Of a DNA stretch of 64,000 nt, positions 57,939 through 64,000 are shown piece after piece. The translations under genes were made by a program, and so were the position numbers. The stretch is from Silene conica (taxonomy: Eukaryota; Streptophyta; Magnoliopsida; Caryophyllales; Caryophyllaceae). The notes under the pieces are model-generated. The model was not told the origin of the DNA, did not search any database, and saw nothing but the letters and a program-made list of their open reading frames with translations. The stretch's first letter is position 1. Every line of letters begins with the position of its first letter. The stretch spans positions 46,543,705 to 46,607,704 of the forward strand of contig CM055315.2 in assembly GCA_029255685.2 (NCBI GenBank). Reading direction: 5' to 3'.

Positions 57939-60900
57939 CTACAACTTAGGAACACATCTAATGTGTCCTTCATGCTTATCACGTGGTAACGCTTTAGTGA
58001 GAGGATTAGCTATGTTGTCATCCGTAGCGATCTTATCAATGAAAATCTCCTTTTGCTCCACGTAATCTCTGATTAGATGAGCTTTCCGTTGTACATGCCT
58101 AGCCTTGTTGCTAGACTTATGCTCCTTAGCTTGGAAGATGGCACCTTTATTATCACAATAAACGGTGATTGGGTCATTCGAACTAGGCACTACTGATAGT
58201 CCTTGTAAGAATTGACGCATCCATATTGCTTCCTTAGCTGCTTCTGAGGCGGCATAGTACTCGGACTCAGTCGTAGAATCTGCTGTAACACTCTGTTTAG
58301 AACTTTTCCAGCTGACAGCAGCGCCATTAAGAGTAAAAACAAATCCAGACTGAGATTTCGAGTCATCTCGATCTGTTTGGAAGCTAGCATCTGCGTAACC
58401 CGTGGCGCAGAGCGTCGAGTCGCCTCCGTAAGTCAATCCCCAATCTTTAGTCCTCCGTAGGTTCTTAAGAATGTTTTTCACGGCCATCCAGTGTTGTTCA
58501 CCTGGATGAGCTTGGAATCGACTTGTCATACTCAATGCATATGCAACGTCAGGACGTGTGCATATCATGGCATACATGATCGATCCTATTGCCGAGGCAT
58601 AAGGAATCCGACTCATGCGCTCTTTCTCTTCCAATGACTTAGCTTCTTGAGTCTTGCTCAAGTGAAGCCCAGGAGTCATAGGGAGGAACCCCTTCTTGGA
58701 GTTCGTCAAGCTGAATCTCTCTAGAATCTTATCTATATAAGACTCCTGACTAAGAGACAACATCCGTCGTGATCTATCCCTGTAGATACGGATGCCCAAA
58801 ATTCTTTGTGCCTCTCCCAGATCTTTCATCTGGAAATGGTTTTTCAACCATGCTTTAACCGAAGATAAGAGAGGTATGTCATTCCCAATCAAGAGTATGT
58901 CGTCGACATACAGTACTAGGAATACAATCTTGCTCCCACTCGACTTGATATAGAGACATGGTTCCTCGACTGATCGAATGAATCCATTCTCTTTTATCAC
59001 TTGGTCGAAGCGATGATTCCAACTCCGCGATGCTTGCTTAAGTCCATAGATGGAACGCTTAAGTTTGCAAACTTCCTTAGGATATTCTGGATCAATAAAG
59101 CCCTCGGGTTGTACCATGTACAACTCTTCCTCCAAATAACCGTTTAAGAAGGCGGTTTTAACGTCCATTTGCCATATTTCATAGTCATGAAATGCGGCGA
59201 TCGCTAAGATAATCCGAATGGAACGTAGCATGACTACGGGTGCAAAGATCTCATCGTAGTGCAAGACTGGCACTTGGGTGAAACCTTTAGCAACTAGTCT
59301 TGCCTTATGGATGTCTTGTTTACCTTCCACGGCATGCTTTATTTTGTAAAGCCATTTGCATTGAAGGGGACGCACCTTTGCAGGTATGTCCACAAGATCC
59401 CACACGTTGTTCTCATACATGGAGTCCATCTCGGATTGCATGGCTTTTAGCCATAGTTTTGAGTCAGAACTGGTCATGGCACCTTTATAGGTTGTGGGTT
59501 CATTACCCTCTAGGAGTAAGACGTCATCCATATCATGTTCCTCGACCATACCAATGTATCAGTCCGGAGGAATGGAGACTCTTCCCGACCTCCTAGGTTC
59601 CTCAAGAATATCTACCGCAGCCTCGGTTGAAGGAACTGTTTCCTCCAATGGTTGCTCGGTAGTTGGTTCTTGAACCTCTGATAAATCGAAGGTTCTATTA
59701 CTCGACTTGTTCTCGAGAAATTCTTTCTCTAAGAACGTCGCACAAGCCGCAACAAAAACACGTTGTTCGGTTGGCGAGTAGAAGTAATGACCAAAACTTC
59801 CCTATGGATAGCCTATAAAGTATGTCTTGACCGATCGCGGGCCGAGCTTATCCTCGTGTCTCCACTTGACATAAGCCTCGCAGCCCCAAACCCGAATAAA
59901 GGACAAGTTAGGGACCGTTCCCTTCCATAATTCCTATGGAGTCTTGTCAACAGCTTTAGACGGACTTCGGTTAAGTATTAGAGCGGCCGACAAAAGAGCA
60001 TAGCCCCACAATGAATCAGGCACGACGGTGTGACTCATCATGGATCGAACCATATCGAGTAGAGTTCGATTTCTCCGTTCGGACACACCATTTAATTGTG
60101 GTGTTCCAGGTGGAGTTAACTGTAGCACGATGCCACAGTCTTTAAGGTGTTGATCAAACTCGTGTGAAAGATACTCACCACCACGATCAGAACGTAGTGC
60201 TTTAATCTTTCTACCCAGCTGGTTCTGTACCCGATTCTGGTATTCTTTGAACTTGTCAAAGGATTCACTTTTGTGCTTCATTAAGTAGACATAGCCATAT
60301 CTACACAAATCATCCGTGAAAGTGATGAAATACCTATAGCCTTCTCGTGCGTTGATCGACATAGGGCCACATACGTCCGTATGTATGAGTCCTAATAGGT
60401 CGGCAGCGCGCATTCCAACACCTTTGAAGGAAATACGAGTCATCTTACTGATGAGACATGATTCACACGTGCCATATGATTCGAAATCAAAGGGCGAGAT
60501 AACTCCATTCTGTATGAGCTGTTTCACGCGTTTCTCATTTATGTGTCCCATACGACAATGCCATAGGTAAGTTTGATCTTTGTCACCTACCTTTAATCTC
60601 TTATTATTCACATGTAATATTTCGGTGGTTTGATCTGAAACATAAATTCCATTCATGGAAACTGCCTTGCCATAAATCATATTGTGTAAGGAGAAAATAC
60701 AGCTATTATTCTCTATTACAAATGAAAAACCGAGTTTGTCAAGCGCAGAAACTGAAATAATGTTTTTGGACAAACAAGGAACATAATAACAGTTATATAA
60801 AGATAACTCGAATCCACTTGGAAGCTGGATTACGTATGTTCCCCTCGAGATTGCAGCAACACGTGCTCCATTCCCGACACGCAGGTCAACCTCACCCTTG

Positions 60901-61955
60901 ATTAGGGGTTCTTGGTTTCGGAGGCCCTGCACATGATTATATAGATGAGAACCACAACCAGTATCTAGTACCCAAGTTCCGTAACTTGCATGGTTAATCT
61001 CAATCATGTGAATAAAAGAAGAAGAAGACATACCAACAGGAGTAACGCGGCCTGCCTTAATGTCCTCACGATACACAGGGCATGAGCGCCTCCAATGCCC
61101 AGTCTTGTGGCAATGGTGACATTCCATGCCAGTATCCTTGCTCTTTGTCTTGCCCTCTGAGTTGCTCGACTCACCTGGCCCACTCTTAGTAAATCCTGAC
61201 TTCTTAAACTTGGGCTTGCCTACTGTTAGGTCGCCCTGAGCTTTAGCTTTACCCTTACCCTTTCCCTTACTGGAAATTATGAGAACATCTTGCTTCACGC
61301 TCCCACTTAATTTCAGATCCTTCTCGGTCTGTACGAGAAGGGAGTGGAGCTCATGAGGAGTCTTCTTCATGTCATTCATGTAATAGTTGAGACTAAAGAG
61401 GGCGAACCCATCATGAAGTGAATGAGGCATTCGATCAACGATTATGTTCTCACTGATCTTGCAGTTTAGGGCCTCCAGTTTCTCGATCTTCTCAATCATG
61501 TGAAGAATATGTGGGCTAACAGCTTGGCCCTTCTGGAGTTTCGCCTCAAAGAAGCGACAGGTATGCTCATAAGAAACGATTCTCGGAGCCTTTGAGAATT
61601 CGTTAGTGAGCGTGGTGAAAATCTTGTTTGCACCATGGGTTATGAAGCGTCTTTACAAATTGGATTCCATTGCATAGATGAGTACATTCTTTATCGCACC
61701 CGCTTCCATGACGAAGTCGCTATGAGCGCGAACTTCGTTAGCTCTAGCTCCAGTTCCTGGGTGTGGCGGAATGGGCTCAGTTAAGTACTTGAGCTTTCCG
61801 TCAGCAATGGCAGCATTCCGTAGTGCTGCCTCCCAGTCAGAGAATTTTGACCCATCATTCCTCAGTCTTGTGGACTGATTCATGGAGTGCATGAAGGCTT
61901 TTAGCCAGGATTCACGTGCTAGCTTGGCACTTGGCATTGGGTCTTCACCAGCCAT
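57939..61955 (-). pseudogene. gag-pol: Copia gag-protease-integrase-reverse transcriptase-RNase H polyprotein with four in-frame stops
   Basis: One frame from the ATG at 61955 to the stop at 57939 (about 1338 codons) is interrupted only by stops at 61653-61655, 59934-59936, 59802-59804 and 59559-59561; there is no frameshift. Gag resembles A and B (SWLKAFM, AIKNVLIYAMES, zinc knuckle CHHCHKTGHWRRSC). The protease has WVLDTGCGSH. The pre-integrase zinc finger (WHCRMGH...CESC) and the integrase D (HTDVCGP), D (LRSDRGGEY) and E (SERRNR) are present. Reverse transcriptase has DVKTAFLNG and YVDDILLIG. RNase H has GYADASF, TESEYYA and VYCDNKGA. All key residues remain, so it decayed recently. A good splice donor (G|GTATGT, 61034/61033) sits where A and B have their Gag intron. 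Confidence 0.92.
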
Positions 61956-63574
61956 TTAGTTATACAACAGTTTAATTGAACGTGTTCTAAACTGAAAAGA
62001 AGATAAAACAAAACCATATAAGCAACTCATTGTTGTGATTTAAGTCTATATTAAATTGAATTTAAACTCGTAGACTCATGCATTTATATAATTAATCTCC
62101 CTCAAGAATTATATAAATGATCCCAAGACTCAATTTCCGTATATTGATAAGCCCACAGTTTGGCTAATTCCACCGTTGGAACTCTTGGTCGATAGATTTT
62201 CGTAAATCCTATCTATTAGTCCATCTCAGTCACTGGATATTATCGAGTGACCATGATGTTGAGATAAAATAAATCATCTGTTCCCACTTACCCGACGTAG
62301 AAGGGGTCATATTATGCCTACCGACGAAGAAGGTATTCATGGGAGGCTGATTTATAAAGACTATTCTCAATTTTTGGTTATACGAGGAAGACCCCATCGA
62401 CTTATATTTATTCATATTAAGTGAACTAAAATCTAGCATATTCGTGAATGAATGAAATAAAGTGATGGCTTTGCAATTGACATGTGACATCTGTATTGTC
62501 ACAGAAAACTAACGCGTAACCTCTACATGAGTCAGTTTTCAGGCATGTAATAGGTGATTTGATTTTAGGCGGAATATGATGCAAGCTATTATCGATGAAA
62601 GCATAAAATAAATGCGATAAACGTAAATAAAAGTCCTAGTGTGGCCTATCCTACCAAAATAAACATAAAACAACTTGGAATCCACTGTTGGACCCTAGAA
62701 GCTTGTCTTGATGTTCCATCTTCGTCCTTGCAGTGGGAGTGAGCATCCGGTCTCCGTCTTCGGTCTTCACAAAATTACTAATTTAAATTACAAAAGTAGT
62801 CCTAGATACATTCTAATTTAAATACAAAAGTAATTACTTGGCAAAAACCCAAAACGGAGATTCAAGATCTCAAAATTACAAGCAAGACTGTGTCCCATCA
62901 TTACGGTGACACAATCTTCTAAGGCCACACTAAGTTACAACCGTTTGCAAAATAAATACGTTATTGAAAGCATTCACAAGGCATTCGTCAACAAGACGAT
63001 AAATAAAATGCATCAACTAAATAAAATTCATACATTACATAATACTGTTATTATGATTAACAAATTTTACCAAACCACCTTACAGGATTAAAATTATGTG
63101 ATTATACCGTTTTAATCACTCAATTTTAATAAATTTATAATCCTATTATCTTAAACCGTTTTAAAATAATATGTATCATACGAGGGTGAACCGTTTCACA
63201 AAATTAATAATATACTATTTCCGTATATAGTATATTACTAAAGGCCATGTGAAAATAAAACATGTTATTTTCGGAAAAAAAAAACGAGTCTGTTACAGGG
63301 GTGGTCTACCGACCACCTGGCGAAAAAAAATTTTTTTTTTTTTTTTAAAGCAGAATGGGCGACCGACCCGAAAAACAGGTCGACCGACCACAAAACACGA
63401 AACCGAGTTTCTGAACACGATTTCTCACAAAAGATAAACTATCGAAACAGAAAAACACGCAGGAGGCGGTCGACCGGCCGCAACGGGGGGTCGATCGACC
63501 GACTTAGCGGCAGAAGACGATTTTTCAGGTTTTAAAACTTACGAAAAACACAAAGGTAAAATTTTCATGGCCTG
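61956..63574 (-). other. Untranslated leader of element D
   Basis: About 1.6 kb without a credible gene. Close to the primer site it holds a run of T (about 63330-63346) and a GC-rich zone at about 63300-63510 with GGTCGACCGACC-type words. The 62-codon plus-strand frame there reflects those repeats only. Confidence 0.7.
63300..63510. repeat. GC-rich GGTCGACCGACC island in the leader of element D
   Basis: Contains GACCGACCC, GGTCGACCGACC, GGTCGACCGGCC and GGTCGATCGACCGAC in otherwise AT-rich DNA. The same word type occurs in the solo LTR at 47884-47966 and 48472-48610. Confidence 0.7.
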
Positions 63575-63586
63575 GCTCTGATACCA
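63575..63586 (-). other. Primer binding site of element D (Met-tRNA type)
   Basis: GCTCTGATACCA on the plus strand, two bases from the LTR start at 63589. Confidence 0.88.
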
Positions 63587-63588
63587 CT

Positions 63589-64000
63589 TGTGGGGAATAA
63601 AGCATGTATTCGCCCCAAACTTGCAGGATTATAATGAAACATACAATTGTGATTATAGTCATAAGTTAATTAAAAGCATGAAAAAGAAATCAACCTTTGG
63701 TCCTTTGTGCTTATGGCCTAAGAACAGGAATTAAAGTTATTCCCTCCTATAACTTGCACCCAAGACTTGATTGAGATGATGCAGCGTGTGCTAGAAAATA
63801 CTCTCCAATTGCCTTGCAATATGGGGAGAGCCTTTTGAAGTTTTAGATGTGAGATCTGAGTTTTGGGAAAAAGATGTTCTAAAAACCCTAATTATTCTTG
63901 AGATCTGTTTTAATCAGTAAAACAATCAGTCCTCACAAAAGGAGAAGTTCTCTCCTTTTGTAATACTTGGCCGGCCTAGATTTGTCTTGGGTAGGAGTGG
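63589..64000 (-). repeat. 5' LTR of element D (partial, cut by the window end)
   Basis: Matches 56074-56484 with about eight differences and a small indel. Roughly 590 more bases should follow right of the window. Confidence 0.9.

Larger units (their letters stand above)
56074..64000 (-). mobile_element. Element D: copia-type LTR retrotransposon with full-length but stop-containing gag-pol
   Basis: The left (3') LTR is 56074-57075. The right (5') LTR starts at 63589 and runs out of the window. A Met-tRNA primer site is at 63575-63586 and the gag-pol frame lies on the minus strand. It is inserted in the gag of element C; the five bases before it are TAAAA, the expected target duplication. About eight differences in the 411 bp of LTR overlap make it older than A and B. 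The domain order protease-integrase-reverse transcriptase-RNase H is that of Ty1/copia. Confidence 0.9.

Overview
This is nuclear DNA from a flowering plant, most likely a dicot. It is AT-rich (apart from GC islands) and consists almost entirely of nested transposable elements. I found no host protein-coding gene, tRNA, rRNA or CRISPR array. The only coding sequences are transposon genes, most of them broken. The species cannot be told from the sequence. The nesting, an Athila remnant and a CRM-like chromovirus suggest pericentromeric or other heterochromatic DNA; that is inference.

Layout. (1) 1-28143: a minus-strand LTR element family without pol ('T-minus') arranged in tandem as internal(partial)-LTR-internal-LTR. 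Its left LTR is split by copia-type element A (2652-20345, minus; 1280-bp LTRs, target duplication AACAC). A is split in turn by related element B (9555-17983, plus; 1286-bp LTRs, duplication TAAAA). (2) 28144-38804: a plus-strand relative ('T-plus'). Only the last 85 bp of its 5' LTR remain in the window, and its interior holds a 4.4-kb CACTA transposon (31196-35562). (3) 38936-41533: a second CACTA with arrays of GCGACGG/CCGTCGC palindromes and a small spliced transposase-like gene. (4) 41534-44119 and 51773-52084: a decayed Athila-type gypsy element, split by a CRM-like chromovirus (44120-51767, plus; 821-bp LTRs, duplication ACAAT). The chromovirus itself carries a 1587-bp solo LTR (47289-48875) in its reverse-transcriptase catalytic codons. 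(5) 52085-56073: element C, a minus-strand relative of B, split by the pol-bearing copia element D (56074 to beyond 64000, minus), whose gag-pol frame has four in-frame stops.

The most interesting system is the A/B/C/D copia group. A and B encode only Gag (about 306-309 residues after a predicted short intron) and no pol. D is a related element with a full gag-pro-int-rt-rh order. All share the primer binding site, the polypurine tract, an LTR hairpin with compensatory base changes, and a 12-bp palindrome near the 3' end that is a perfect palindrome in both its G/C and its A/T version. This looks like a gag-only retrotransposon family using a D-like partner's enzymes in trans, with conserved cis-acting RNA structures. 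The Gag intron starts at the same codon and phase where D keeps a good splice donor.
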